Shown: one piece after another, positions 50,737 to 59,468 of the stretch
Layout: each line of letters begins with the position of its first letter
Position numbering within the stretch: position 1 is the stretch's first letter
From: CAVSJO01 sp963728445
GTDB taxonomy: Bacteria > Gemmatimonadota > Gemmatimonadetes > Longimicrobiales > RSA9
Direction of reading: 5' to 3'
Assembly (NCBI GenBank): GCA_963728445.1
Contig: CAVSJO010000006.1
Location: 558,001 to 622,000, forward strand
DNA: 64,000 nucleotides
Notes under the pieces: generated by a model
Told to the model about the DNA's origin: nothing
The model's database searches: none
The model's input: the letters and a program-made list of their open reading frames with translations, nothing else
Program-made: the position numbers and the translations under genes

Positions 50737-50931
50737 CAGTCCCGTCAAGCCGAGCCCGGCGGCGAAGGGCGCCCGCTGGCAAGACCCGGGCCGCCACTGG
50801 AGGACCACGCCCGGTTCCGTTAGATTCCATGATCAGGGCGGCGCACGCGTTCGCCCACCGACACCCGCGGCGCGCCACCCGCAGCGTGCCGCGGGTGTGC
50901 CCGTTTCTCGGTCTTCCATCGAGGGCGAACC

Positions 50932-51198
50932 ATGACGATCTATTCCAACTCGTCACGTCGGATCCGGAATGCCGCGCTTCGCGTGGACGAGGCGCTGCGG
51001 CCGGACTGGATCCTGGCGACGAAGCGCCTGCCCGCCGTGGGCGAGGAGATCCTGTGCGCCGAGGGCCTGGCCACGGTGATCCGGCTCCTGGGCAAGACGG
51101 GCGATGGCAGCCGCCTCCTCGAGCTCGCGCTCCCGGATCGTCCGCCGAGGCTGACCTTCTTCGCAGCCGCCTCCAACGTGCTGGTAGCTCCGGCCTGA
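50932..51198 (+). CDS. hypothetical 88-aa protein
   Basis: Not recognised. GAGGG lies six bases before ATG 50932, and codon use is like the neighbours'. MTIYSNSSRRIRNAALRVDE, then WILATKRLPAVGEEILCAEGLATVIRLLGKTGDGSRLLEL, suggests a small mixed alpha/beta protein; the end is AAASNVLVAPA. It stands alone, 250 bp before the M14 peptidase, between the csp promoter and a 14-bp tandem repeat. Confidence 0.65.
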   Translation: MTIYSNSSRRIRNAALRVDEALRPDWILATKRLPAVGEEILCAEGLATVIRLLGKTGDGSRLLELALPDRPPRLTFFAAASNVLVAPA

Positions 51199-51261
51199 CC
51201 CGACGGGCGCCGGCGCCGCGCCGCCGGGCGGCGGCGCCGCGCCGCCCGCCCGCCCCCCGCC

Positions 51262-51317
51262 GTAGATCGCCCGCAGTACACCGCCCGCCGTACATCGCCC
51301 GAAGTAGATCGCCCGCC
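51262..51317 (+). repeat. four 14-bp tandem repeats
   Basis: GTAGATCGCCCGCA, GTACACCGCCCGCC, GTACATCGCCCGAA, GTAGATCGCCCGCC, all 14 bp, in the 250-bp gap between the hypothetical gene and the M14 peptidase. A GC-rich palindromic stretch (51205-51250) precedes them. Confidence 0.85.
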
Positions 51318-51449
51318 GCGCGTTCCCCGTCGAGCGTTGCCTACCGCCGGTCACCCCCCGCCCGCCGTCCCATGGCGTGCGCGAAGGCGAACCCCCGCGT
51401 AGCTTGTGCCGTCCCGTTTTCGCAACCCGATCATCCGGAGCCGTTCGCC

Positions 51450-54188
51450 ATGCGGCGATCCATCCCGTTCACGGCTGCCGCGCTCGCGGCCGCATTCCTC
51501 GCGATGTTCCCGACCGTCAGCCGCGCCCAGGTGGGCGTTCCCGTCTCGGAGCGTCCAGTCACGGATCCGGGCGTCCCCACGCCGGAATCGGTGATCGGGT
51601 TCGCACCGGGGACGGACTTCAGGCTGGCGGACTACGAGCAGTCGACCGCGTACTTCCAGGCGCTGGCCAAGGCGAGCGACCACATCCGGCTGCTGGACGT
51701 GGGCAAGACGTCGAAGGGTCGCCCGTGGATGCTGGCGGTCGTGTCGTCGCCTGCGAACCTGGCGCGACTCGAGGCGCTGCGGTCGAACGCGCAGGAGCTG
51801 GCGCACCCGGAGTCCCTCACTGCGGAAGAGGCGCGGGCGATCGCCGACTCGACTCCGGCGTTCGTGGACATCTCCGGCGGACTGCACGCATCCGAGGTCG
51901 CGGGGGCGCAGCAGCAGATCCAGCTCGCGTATGACCTGCTCGCCCGGACGGGCGATCCCGAAGTGAAGGAGATCCTGGACAACGTGGTCCTGTTCCTGTG
52001 GCCGTCGCTGAACCCGGACGGACAGGACATCGTGGTGCACTGGTACCGGGAGAACGTGGGCACGCCGTACGAGGTCGCGCCGCTCCACGAGCTGTACGAG
52101 AAGTACGTGGGCCACGACAACAATCGCGACGCGTACATGCTGAACACCATCGAGAACCGGGTAGTGGAGCGGACGTGGCGGCACTGGGAGCCGCAGCTCA
52201 TCCACGTGCATCACCAGTCGTCGCCGTTTCCCACGCGCATCTGGCTGCCGCCGTTCGCGGAGCCCATCGCGCCGCGGGTCCCGCCGATCATGAGTCGAGA
52301 GGCGAACGCCGTCGGAATGGACATCGCCCAGCGGCTGGAGACGGAGAACCGGCCGGGCGCGACGCACATGGGCACGGGCTTCGACGCGTGGTATCCGGGC
52401 TACATCGACTACATGCCCATGCTGCAGAACGAGGTGGCGTACTGGACGGAGACGGCGCTCTACCGCTATGCGACGCCTTACTTCTATACGATGGAGGACT
52501 TCCCGAAGGACATGCGGGACCTCCGCTCCGAGGCGCTCTACCCCAGCCCGTGGAGGGGCGGGTGGTGGCGGCTCTCGGACGCCGTCGGCTACATGGAGAC
52601 GGCGTCGATGGCGGACCTGCACTACGCGGCGACGCGGCGGCAGATGCTGCTGTGGAACCGGTACCAGGCGGGGCGTCAGGCGATCGAGCGCTACACGAAC
52701 AACCCGCCCTTCGCCTACGTCATCCCCCGGGCGCAACGGGACCCCATGGCGGCCGTCGCGCTGCTGCGGCGGTTGGCATACAACGGGGTGCGCGTCTCGC
52801 AGCTGACGAAGCCGGCGAAGCTCGACGGGGAAACGTGGGCCGCCGGGACGTGGGTGATCCCTATGGACCAGGAGTTCGCCGAGCTCGCGCGGCAGGTCCT
52901 CGAGGTGCAGCAGTATCCCGACCTGCGGGAGTTCCCGGGCGGTCCACCGGAGCAGCCGTACGACGCCGCGGGGTGGACGCTGCCGTTCCAGATGGGGGTG
53001 CGGGTCGTGGAGGCGCGCGCGCCGCTCGACCCGTCGTTCCGGGCGGCGTTGCAGCCGGTGCGGGGCGAGCCCGTCGACTGGCAGGACGTCGCCGGCGCGC
53101 CGCTGGTGACGGACAGCGTCGCCGCGGGCGTCGTCCCTCCGAAGGGGCGCGTCACGGGCTCGGGTGGGCGCCTCGCGCTCGACCCTGCGCAGAACGAAAG
53201 CTTCTCGCTGCTCAACGAGGCACTGGCCCACGGCGCGTCGGTGTCGTGGCTGGCGCCCAGCGGTGCGCGTGGCGGACGATGGGTCGTGAGCGACGTCGCC
53301 TCCTCGACGCTCCGGCGCTGGGTCGACGAGCGAGGGCTCCGGGCCGAGCGCACGGGGGACCGTGGCGTGCCGGCGCGGCTGCGGGCGGCCATGTACCGGC
53401 CGTGGACGGCGAGCATGGACGAAGGCTGGAGCCGCTGGCTCTTCGACCAGTACGGCTTCGCCGTCGACACGGTCACGAATGCGGACCTGCACGCCGGGGA
53501 CCTGCGCGAGCGCTTCGACGTGATCGTACTGCCCTCGGAGTCGCCGCGGCGGCTGATGGAGGGGTACGCGAAGGGGACCGTGCCGCCCCGCTACGAGGGT
53601 GGCATCGGGGCCGAGGGCGTGCGCTCCCTGGACGCGTTCGTGCGCGCGGGCGGTACGCTCGTGGCCCTCAACTCGGCGGCCGACCTGGCCATCGAGCAGC
53701 TCCACCTGCCCGTCGAGGACGTCGTCGACACGCTGCCCCGGAAGGACTTCTTCGCCAGCGGCTCCATCCTGCAGGTCGAGACCAACCCGGCGCACCCCGT
53801 GATGGCCGGGATGCCGCAGCAGGCGTACGTCTTCTTCGACGACAGCCCTGTCTTCACGACGAAGGACGGCTTCGAGGGCGAGGCACTGGCGAAGTACGCG
53901 AAGGAGGGCTCGCCGCTGGCGTCGGGGTACCTGCTCGGCGAGAAGCACCTGCAGGGCTACGCCGCGGCGCTGGACGTGAGGCACGGGGACGGCCACGTCG
54001 TGCTCGTCGGCTTCCGGCCCCAGTGGCGGGGACAGCCGTTCGGCACGTTCCGCGTGCTGTTCAACTCACTGCTGTACGGCGACGACGTCGCCCGGCGGGC
54101 GTCGGGCACGGAGGGCTTCTGGTCGGCGCCGAAACCGTCGCCGACGGAGAAGGCGGACTCGGCGAAGGCGGGGCCCCGGAGGCCCTAG
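51450..54188 (+). CDS. secreted M14-family zinc carboxypeptidase-like protein (second)
   Basis: 912-aa exported peptidase. Residues 1-26 form a signal peptide (AAALAAAFLAMFPTVSRAQ). LHASE carries the HxxE zinc motif (His146, Glu149), and LIHVHHQSSPFP holds the candidate third ligand; KYVGHDNNRDAYML is shared with the M14 protein at 16525. The C-terminal half (from about residue 540) resembles the other's amidotransferase-like domain, including FASGSILQVETNPAHPVMAG. GGAG is nine bases before ATG 51450. Its TAG stop shares CTAG with the convergent TesB stop. Confidence 0.9.
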   Translation: MRRSIPFTAAALAAAFLAMFPTVSRAQVGVPVSERPVTDPGVPTPESVIGFAPGTDFRLADYEQSTAYFQALAKASDHIRLLDVGKTSKGRPWMLAVVSSPANLARLEALRSNAQELAHPESLTAEEARAIADSTPAFVDISGGLHASEVAGAQQQIQLAYDLLARTGDPEVKEILDNVVLFLWPSLNPDGQDIVVHWYRENVGTPYEVAPLHELYEKYVGHDNNRDAYMLNTIENRVVERTWRHWEPQLIHVHHQSSPFPTRIWLPPFAEPIAPRVPPIMSREANAVGMDIAQRLETENRPGATHMGTGFDAWYPGYIDYMPMLQNEVAYWTETALYRYATPYFYTMEDFPKDMRDLRSEALYPSPWRGGWWRLSDAVGYMETASMADLHYAATRRQMLLWNRYQAGRQAIERYTNNPPFAYVIPRAQRDPMAAVALLRRLAYNGVRVSQLTKPAKLDGETWAAGTWVIPMDQEFAELARQVLEVQQYPDLREFPGGPPEQPYDAAGWTLPFQMGVRVVEARAPLDPSFRAALQPVRGEPVDWQDVAGAPLVTDSVAAGVVPPKGRVTGSGGRLALDPAQNESFSLLNEALAHGASVSWLAPSGARGGRWVVSDVASSTLRRWVDERGLRAERTGDRGVPARLRAAMYRPWTASMDEGWSRWLFDQYGFAVDTVTNADLHAGDLRERFDVIVLPSESPRRLMEGYAKGTVPPRYEGGIGAEGVRSLDAFVRAGGTLVALNSAADLAIEQLHLPVEDVVDTLPRKDFFASGSILQVETNPAHPVMAGMPQQAYVFFDDSPVFTTKDGFEGEALAKYAKEGSPLASGYLLGEKHLQGYAAALDVRHGDGHVVLVGFRPQWRGQPFGTFRVLFNSLLYGDDVARRASGTEGFWSAPKPSPTEKADSAKAGPRRP

Positions 54189-55045
54189 CCGATGACCCGC
54201 ACCAGCCCCTCCTGCGCCACGGACGCCACGAGGCGTCCGTCCCGGGTGTGGTACGTGCCGCGGGAGAATCCCCGGGCGCCGTAGGCGGTGGGGCTTTCCA
54301 TGGTGTAGAGCAGCCACTCGTCGACGCGGAACGGGCGGTGGAACCAGATGGCATGGTCGAGGGTCGCGGCCATGACGTTGGGCTGGCGGAACGACACGCC
54401 GTGGGGCTGGAGCGCCGTGCCGAGGATGCCGTAATCGGAGGCGTAGGCGAGGACCGCCTGGTGGTGGAGCGGGTCGTCGTCCATTTCGCCGATCGCCTTC
54501 ACCCACACGTGGCGGACGGGCGCCGTCGGCGATGGATCGAACGGGTCGAACGCCTCGACGGGGCGGAAGTCCAGCGGCCGGTCCTGCGTGAGGACAGGAC
54601 GAAGCTTCGCCGGGATGCGCTCCGTCATCGCCCGGATGATCTCCAGTTCGGAGCGCAGCTCTTCCGGCGGGGGCACGTCCGGCAGCGGGGTCTGGTGCTC
54701 CAGCCCCGGCTCCTCCTTGTGGAATGACGCCGACATGTTGAAGATCGCGCGGCCACGCTGGATCGCCGTGACCCGCCGCGTCGTGAAGCTGCGGCCGTCG
54801 CGGAGCCGGTCGACGAAGTAGACGACGGGGATGTCGAGGTCGCCAGCAAGAATGAAGTAGCCGTGCATCGAGTGGCAGTTCCGCTCGTCCTCGATGGTGT
54901 GCCTCGCGGCGACCAGGGCCTGCGCCATCACCTGTCCGCCGAAGATCCGGCCCGATCCGATGTCCCGGTTCTGTCCGCGGTAGATGTTGTATTCGAGGGG
55001 CTCGAGCTCGAGGAGCTGGACGAGGTCGTCGATGGTGTAGGTCAT
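54185..55045 (-). CDS. tesB: acyl-CoA thioesterase II
   Basis: 286-aa double-hotdog thioesterase. LLELEPLEYNIYRGQNRDIGSGRIFGGQVMAQALVAA is the TesB N-terminal signature, and DRPLDFRPVEAFDPF, then ASDYGILGTALQPHG and LDHAIWFHRPFRVDEWLLYTMESPTAYGARGFSRG, with the catalytic Asp/Thr/Gln region, follow. It hydrolyses medium- and long-chain acyl-CoA. The stop overlaps that of the M14 gene by 4 bp on the opposite strand. No strong ribosome-binding site at ATG 55045. Confidence 0.94.
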   Translation of the reverse strand: MTYTIDDLVQLLELEPLEYNIYRGQNRDIGSGRIFGGQVMAQALVAARHTIEDERNCHSMHGYFILAGDLDIPVVYFVDRLRDGRSFTTRRVTAIQRGRAIFNMSASFHKEEPGLEHQTPLPDVPPPEELRSELEIIRAMTERIPAKLRPVLTQDRPLDFRPVEAFDPFDPSPTAPVRHVWVKAIGEMDDDPLHHQAVLAYASDYGILGTALQPHGVSFRQPNVMAATLDHAIWFHRPFRVDEWLLYTMESPTAYGARGFSRGTYHTRDGRLVASVAQEGLVRVIG

Positions 55046-55193
55046 GGACGGGATAATAGGGACACGGCCGGGCGCAGGCACGGGCGCCTACGGTGCAACC
55101 GCGGGAACGATGCGTCCGGGGCTACCGTGCGAGGGGAGCGACGCGCGCAGCGGGGTGTGCCCGGCCCCGGGGGCGGGGCCGGGCGAGCGGACT

Positions 55194-55514
55194 TCAGCTC
55201 CCGGGAGGCCGGTACGAGACGGACCGGGAGGTCGCCTCGTCGGCTTCCTCGACGGAAAGCAGCGGGATCGTAACCGTCGTGGCGCCACCTCCGGCGCACA
55301 CCGTCATGGAGACGGCCGCGGCGTCCACGTTGCCGGGGAGCTCCACCAATACGAAGACGTCGGTGTCGCCCAGCGCGTAGTAGACCCCTTCCAGGCTTCC
55401 GCCGAGCCCCTCCACCATGCTCTTGATCGCCGCGCGGCGGGAGCTGGCGCCCTTTTCGAGCAGCCCTTTTACTCCCTGGTGTGTGTAGTTCGCCTTGATC
55501 AGGTACCTGGGCAT
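55194..55514 (-). CDS. GYD-domain protein
   Basis: 106-aa protein. PRYLIKANYTHQGVKGLLEKGASSRRAAIKSMVEGLGGSLEGVYYALGDTDVFVLVELPGNVDAAAVSM matches the GYD domain, a dimeric ferredoxin-like fold in which the canonical G-Y/F-D turn appears as ALGDTDV. AGGAGG lies before ATG 55514. Function is unknown; such proteins occur in diverse operons. Confidence 0.88.
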   Translation of the reverse strand: MPRYLIKANYTHQGVKGLLEKGASSRRAAIKSMVEGLGGSLEGVYYALGDTDVFVLVELPGNVDAAAVSMTVCAGGGATTVTIPLLSVEEADEATSRSVSYRPPGS

Positions 55515-55604
55515 CGGTCTTCCTCCTGTCGTGAATGGTGAAAACGCCTGGGTCCAGCGTCCGGCGCCCGTCGACCGCCCGGGATGTCCGGGGCTGCTAT
55601 CGCT

Positions 55605-56006
55605 TCAGGGGGAGCCAGTCCCCGCCGGCGCGGCCGCGCCGCCGGCGGAGGTCAGCAGGAGAACCAGGGCAACGCTTCCACCGACCGTGCCGAATGGGAG
55701 ATACCACAGACCCGCCACGGCGGCGGCGATGGCCGTCCGGCGGGCCGATCGGGGGCGAGTCAGAAGCAGCGCCGCTGCCGCCAGCCAGAGACCGCCGCAC
55801 GCCACGTGCAGCAGCTTGGCCGCCGTCGACCGCGGATCGAGGCCTGCGGCGGAGAGGAGGGTGGCCCACGGGCCGAGGCGCCCGGCCCACGCGCCCGTCG
55901 CCGGCGTCACGTAATCGCCGACGAGGAGCGCACGGAGGCCGTCGAAGGCCATCCAGCCGCCGACGAGGATGCCGATGGAGACGACGAGGATGCGCCGCCA
56001 GCCCAT
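55605..56006 (-). CDS. small membrane protein
   Basis: 133-aa protein with three to four hydrophobic helices (ILVVSIGILVGGWMAFDGLRALLVG, KLLHVACGGLWLAAAALLLT, AIAAAVAGLWYLPFGTVGGSVALVLLL). No family recognised with certainty. Its position, length and codon use support a real gene. It ends in a Gly/Ala/Pro tail. Confidence 0.65.
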   Translation of the reverse strand: MGWRRILVVSIGILVGGWMAFDGLRALLVGDYVTPATGAWAGRLGPWATLLSAAGLDPRSTAAKLLHVACGGLWLAAAALLLTRPRSARRTAIAAAVAGLWYLPFGTVGGSVALVLLLTSAGGAAAPAGTGSP

Positions 56007-56066
56007 GGGACTATCCCTCGCGATAGTGGTCGACGCGGGTGCGTGCGGTCGGCATGGGTGCCGACG

Positions 56067-56510
56067 TCAGGTGAGGTGCGTGACGGCGACGTCGCCCAGG
56101 CAATCCGCCAGGTATTCCGCCGCGATCCGGCGGTGGCAGTGGTCGGGTTGGTCTTCGCTGCACAGCAGGCAGCCGCGATGCAGCGCCGTCCGCTCGACGG
56201 AGTCTTCGGCTCTCCGGTCCTGGATCAGTCTACGATAGCGCTGCTCGAACTTCGCCCAGTCCTTCTTCTTCCGGGCGAGATCGATGATGTCCTGCGTAGG
56301 CATGAGGACCGGCACCTCGGCGTACTCGATGCCGTCGATCTCCCGGAGGAAGAAGGCCAGGTCGTCGCGTTTCGCGAAGCCGGCGAGCTGGGACGTGTTG
56401 TTGAGCCGGACGTCGAGCACCCGCCGCACGCCGGCGTCCCGAAGCATTCCGAAGAACTCCTCGGCGGATTTCTTCGTGAAGCCGATCGTGAAGAGCAGCG
56501 TCGTGGGCAT
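56067..56510 (-). CDS. DUF488-family protein
   Basis: 147-aa protein. LLFTIGFTKKSAEEFFGMLRDAGVRRVLDVRLNNTSQLAGFAKRDDLAFFLREI is the DUF488 opening (TIGFTxK and LxDVR). The C-terminus LHRGCLLCSEDQPDHCHRRIAAEYL has the conserved Cys and His residues (CxxCExxPxxCHR) that could bind metal. It starts at ATG 56510, 15 bp before the GNAT stop. Function unknown. Confidence 0.92.
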   Translation of the reverse strand: MPTTLLFTIGFTKKSAEEFFGMLRDAGVRRVLDVRLNNTSQLAGFAKRDDLAFFLREIDGIEYAEVPVLMPTQDIIDLARKKKDWAKFEQRYRRLIQDRRAEDSVERTALHRGCLLCSEDQPDHCHRRIAAEYLADCLGDVAVTHLT

Positions 56511-56525
56511 GGTCTCAAAGATATG

Positions 56526-56813
56526 TCAGGACAAGCCCCCGACCACCATGTCTTCGTACTCCGGATGCCTCCGGATGTAGGCGCGAATGAAGGGACAGCG
56601 TACGTCAAGATCGAGCCCCTCGTCCCGGATGCGGTCGAGGACGACGCGGGCAAGGGCGCTCCCGACGCCCTGCCCCTCGATCTCCTCCGGGACCTCCGTG
56701 TGCGTCAGCATGATCCGGCCGTTGCGGCGCCGGTACTCCACGAAGGCCTCCCTGCCGTCCACTTCGGCAACGTAGCGCCGGTGGGCGGGATCGTCCCGGA
56801 CCTCGAGCTCCAT
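56526..56813 (-). CDS. small GNAT-fold N-acetyltransferase (YjdJ-like)
   Basis: 95-aa single-domain protein. MLTHTEVPEEIEGQGVGSALARVVLDRIRDEGLDLDVRCPFIRAYIRRHPEYEDMV is the YjdJ/PF14542 form of the GNAT fold, with the GQGVGSAL acyl-CoA loop. The N-terminal strands (DPAHRRYVAEVDGREAFVEYRRR) are complete. It lies 16 bp after the zinc-metallopeptidase stop. Substrate unknown. Confidence 0.9.
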   Translation of the reverse strand: MELEVRDDPAHRRYVAEVDGREAFVEYRRRNGRIMLTHTEVPEEIEGQGVGSALARVVLDRIRDEGLDLDVRCPFIRAYIRRHPEYEDMVVGGLS

Positions 56814-56829
56814 GTCCCGTCCTTTCTCG

Positions 56830-57672
56830 TCAGGCTCCCGATCCGAACGTGTCGCAGTTCGCCGGGTCGCCTCCGTCCATGCCCTCGCGGAACCAGTGCA
56901 TACGCTGGGCCGAAGACCCGTGCGTGAACGATTCCGGGACGACGTAGCCCCGGGCGCGGCGCTGCAGGGCGTCGTCGCCTACGGCGGCCGCGGCGTCCAT
57001 CGCCTCCTGGACGTCCCCGGGCTGGAGCACGCCCTGCATGGCGTCCGCCGTCGCGGCCCATACCCCTGCGAAGCAGTCGGCCTGGAGCTCGAGGCGTACC
57101 GAGAGCGAGTTTGCTGCCGCCTCGTCGGCGCCTTGCATCGCCGCGTGGACCTGTCGCTCGATTCCCAGCAACTTCTGCACGTGATGGCCCACCTCGTGGG
57201 CGATGACGTACGCGGCGGCGAAATCTCCCGAGGCGCCGTACCGGGTCGACAGTTCGCGGAAGAAGCTCAGGTCGAGGTAGACCTTTTCGTCTCCGGGGCA
57301 GTAGAACGGCCCCACGGCGGACTGGTTGAATCCGCACGCGCTGGAAACGGCGTTCTCGTAGAGGACCAGCGTGGGCGGACGATAGTCGACGTCGTGTCGG
57401 GCGAGCACCTCCGTCCAGGTGTCTTCGGTGCTGCCCAGGACGGCGGCTGCGAAGGATCCGGCGGAGTCACCCGGCGCACCGACGGGCGCGGAGGCCTGGG
57501 GAGCGCTCGACCCGATCTCCCCTGCGTCCTGCAGCAGCGCCGATGGATCGACGCCGAGCAGCATGGCCACGATGGCGACCACCACGGTGACGAGTCCGCC
57601 TCCCACCAGCCCCGGCGACATGCCTCGCCGGTCCTCCACGTTTCCGCTCCTCCGCAGGTCTCGCCAGCGCAT
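56830..57672 (-). CDS. YpfJ-like neutral zinc metallopeptidase
   Basis: 280-aa membrane-anchored protein. RWRDLRRSGNVEDRRG is the family's N-terminal signature, followed by a TM helix (GGGLVTVVVAIVAMLLG). AAYVIAHEVGHHVQ is the HExxH-type zinc site (HEVGHH), and LELQADCFAGVWA carries the further Glu/Asp ligand. The ending PGDVQEAMDAAAAVGDDALQRRARGYVVPESFTHGSSAQRMHWFREG matches. GGAGG is just before ATG 57672; an upstream frame continues but lacks family sequence. DUF763 starts 198 bases further upstream on the same strand. Confidence 0.93.
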   Translation of the reverse strand: MRWRDLRRSGNVEDRRGMSPGLVGGGLVTVVVAIVAMLLGVDPSALLQDAGEIGSSAPQASAPVGAPGDSAGSFAAAVLGSTEDTWTEVLARHDVDYRPPTLVLYENAVSSACGFNQSAVGPFYCPGDEKVYLDLSFFRELSTRYGASGDFAAAYVIAHEVGHHVQKLLGIERQVHAAMQGADEAAANSLSVRLELQADCFAGVWAATADAMQGVLQPGDVQEAMDAAAAVGDDALQRRARGYVVPESFTHGSSAQRMHWFREGMDGGDPANCDTFGSGA

Positions 57673-57688
57673 GGGCTCCTCCGTGTCG

Positions 57689-58870
57689 TCAGGTCGTCGC
57701 GCCCCAGGCCACAAGTCGCTTCAGCGCCCGAGCGCGGTCCGTGCTCCCGAGGCGTGCCCGGCGCAGCGCGCCCTCGAGCCACGCGACGGTGTGGTCGTAC
57801 GTTTCCCGGTCCACCGGATAGGGATGCCCGTCCTTGCCGCCGTGGGCGAAGCTGAACCGGGCCGGGTCGCGCGTGCTGGCCGGTGTTCCATGCACGACCT
57901 CGGCCACGAGTGCGAGGGCGCGGATCGCCTTCGGTCCCACGCCCCGGAGAGCCAGCAGCGCCTCGAAGTCACGGGGCGCCGCCTCGTAGGTCGACTCGAG
58001 CACGGATCGGAGCCGCCGCGGGTCCAGATCCCTGCGTACGTCGACCCAGTGCCGGCGCGGCATGACGAGCCGCCCTGGGGAGTGGGGGTCGGTTTTGGAT
58101 GGGCTGGTGGGTCCGCTCGAAGCGAAGAGGTCGATCTGCGACGGCGGAGCGGACCCGGCGTCGGCGATGCGCCGTGCCTCGTCGAGAACGCGGGCTGGCG
58201 TCTCGCGACCAAGCTCTGCGATCGCCGAGCGCGCGGGCCCCGACTCCGACGCGACCAGATTCAGGACCTCCGGTCCGGTGGAGCGTGGGTCGGAGGCGAT
58301 GCCGGAGTGGGGCTCATTCGTCGGATCCGGCGCCGTCGAGCCGACCCAGTGGTAGCGGCGGGCTGATCCGCCCGCCTGACTCATCCCCTGCTGCACCACC
58401 GCCCACTCGCCGTCGGTCGTGAGGAAGAACGAGTGGTGGTACAGCTGAAATCCGTCCTGAACCGCCGTATTGTCGACCTTTGCGGTGATTCGGCTCAGGT
58501 ACGCCAACCGCTTCCCATCGAGTCCGAACCGCTCACCGTGCGCCTCCAGCTCCCCGGGCGTCTTCCGGGACGTCCGGCCCTTGCCCCCGGCCACCAGGAT
58601 GCCTGTGTCCGCCTCGCGTCCCTCGAGCCCCGCCTTGAGGGCGCCGCACACGACCGTCGTCAGACCGCTCGCGTGCCAGTCGAAGCCCAGGACGCAGCCG
58701 AAGGCCTGGAACCAGTGAGGGTCACCGAGCCTGCGAAGGACCTCCCGGGGGCCGTGATCCTCCACGATGGCCTCGACGACCGCGGGCGCGAGGCGCTGCA
58801 TCCGCTCGAAGAGCCAGCGCGGGGCTCGGCCGCCGTGCAGGGGGAGGTCTGCCGTTCCGGTTCGGGGCAT
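57689..58870 (-). CDS. DUF763-family protein
   Basis: 393-aa protein. MPRTGTADLPLHGGRAPRWLFERM is the DUF763 opening, followed by GCVLGFDWHASGLTTVVCGALKAGL, YLSRITAKVDNTAVQDGFQLYHHSFFLTTDGEWAVVQQGM and, near the end, LRGVGPKAIRALALVAEVVHGTPAS, the last a helix-hairpin-helix-like DNA-binding segment. The family is widespread in archaea and some bacteria and lacks a settled function. ATG 58870 is divergent from the second PadR-ADOP operon. It stops 16 bp before the peptidase start. Confidence 0.92.
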   Translation of the reverse strand: MPRTGTADLPLHGGRAPRWLFERMQRLAPAVVEAIVEDHGPREVLRRLGDPHWFQAFGCVLGFDWHASGLTTVVCGALKAGLEGREADTGILVAGGKGRTSRKTPGELEAHGERFGLDGKRLAYLSRITAKVDNTAVQDGFQLYHHSFFLTTDGEWAVVQQGMSQAGGSARRYHWVGSTAPDPTNEPHSGIASDPRSTGPEVLNLVASESGPARSAIAELGRETPARVLDEARRIADAGSAPPSQIDLFASSGPTSPSKTDPHSPGRLVMPRRHWVDVRRDLDPRRLRSVLESTYEAAPRDFEALLALRGVGPKAIRALALVAEVVHGTPASTRDPARFSFAHGGKDGHPYPVDRETYDHTVAWLEGALRRARLGSTDRARALKRLVAWGATT

Positions 58871-59068
58871 GGGTGAATCTAATCGATCGGAGCCGGAACG
58901 CCGACGGCGGGGGTGGGCGGGGGGGGCAGTGGTGTTCGACGCGTTGTGACGCTGTTCTCGGGAAATGTTGGCGTCCGGCGGGAGCGTGGCCCACCCACAA
59001 TACCTGCGAACAGCGTCCGATCGGGTTGCACCCGGCACCCCCACCGCCCCGTCGGCGCGTCCCAACTC

Positions 59069-59114
59069 TTGACTTCTAGAGGAGCGCGCCCGAACTTCTT
59101 CAGAAATCTAGAAG
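59069..59114 (+). promoter_or_regulatory. -35-like box and inverted repeat upstream of the second ADOP-linked PadR
   Basis: TTGACT (59069-59074) overlaps CTTCTAGA (59073-59080), which is repeated inverted as TCTAGAAG (59107-59114), 12 bp before the PadR ATG. A likely autoregulatory operator pair. A convincing -10 box is not visible. The rest of 58871-59126 shows nothing else. Confidence 0.55.
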
Positions 59115-59126
59115 AAAGGCGTGAGC

Positions 59127-59456
59127 ATGGCTTCGCAGTCCGACGCGCTGCGCGGATCGGTCGCGCTGCTGATCCTGAAGACGCTGTCTCTCGAGCCGAT
59201 GCACGGCTGGGGAATCGGTCAGCGGATCCAGCAGATTTCCGACGGCGCTCTCGAGGCGAATCAGGGATCGCTCTACCCGGCGCTGCAGCGCCTCGAGCAG
59301 GAGGGGCGGATCACGAGCGAGTGGAGGACGACGGAGAACGGGCGACGGGCCCGCTACTACGAGCTGACTCCGTCCGGGCGGCGGGCGCTCGGGGAGGAGA
59401 CGGCGAGCTGGAGGCGTTTCGCCGCCGCCATGGAGACGGTCCTTCGGACGACCTGA
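59127..59456 (+). CDS. PadR-family transcriptional regulator (second ADOP-linked copy)
   Basis: 109-aa winged-helix protein. VALLILKTLSLEPMHGWGIGQRIQQI and ANQGSLYPALQRLEQEGRI are almost identical to the regulator at 16021-16353 over the DNA-binding core. GAAAGG precedes ATG 59127; a GTG six bases upstream is also in frame. It is followed 12 bp later by the ADOP permease, which it presumably represses. Confidence 0.93.
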   Translation: MASQSDALRGSVALLILKTLSLEPMHGWGIGQRIQQISDGALEANQGSLYPALQRLEQEGRITSEWRTTENGRRARYYELTPSGRRALGEETASWRRFAAAMETVLRTT

Positions 59457-59468
59457 GGAGGCTGACCC

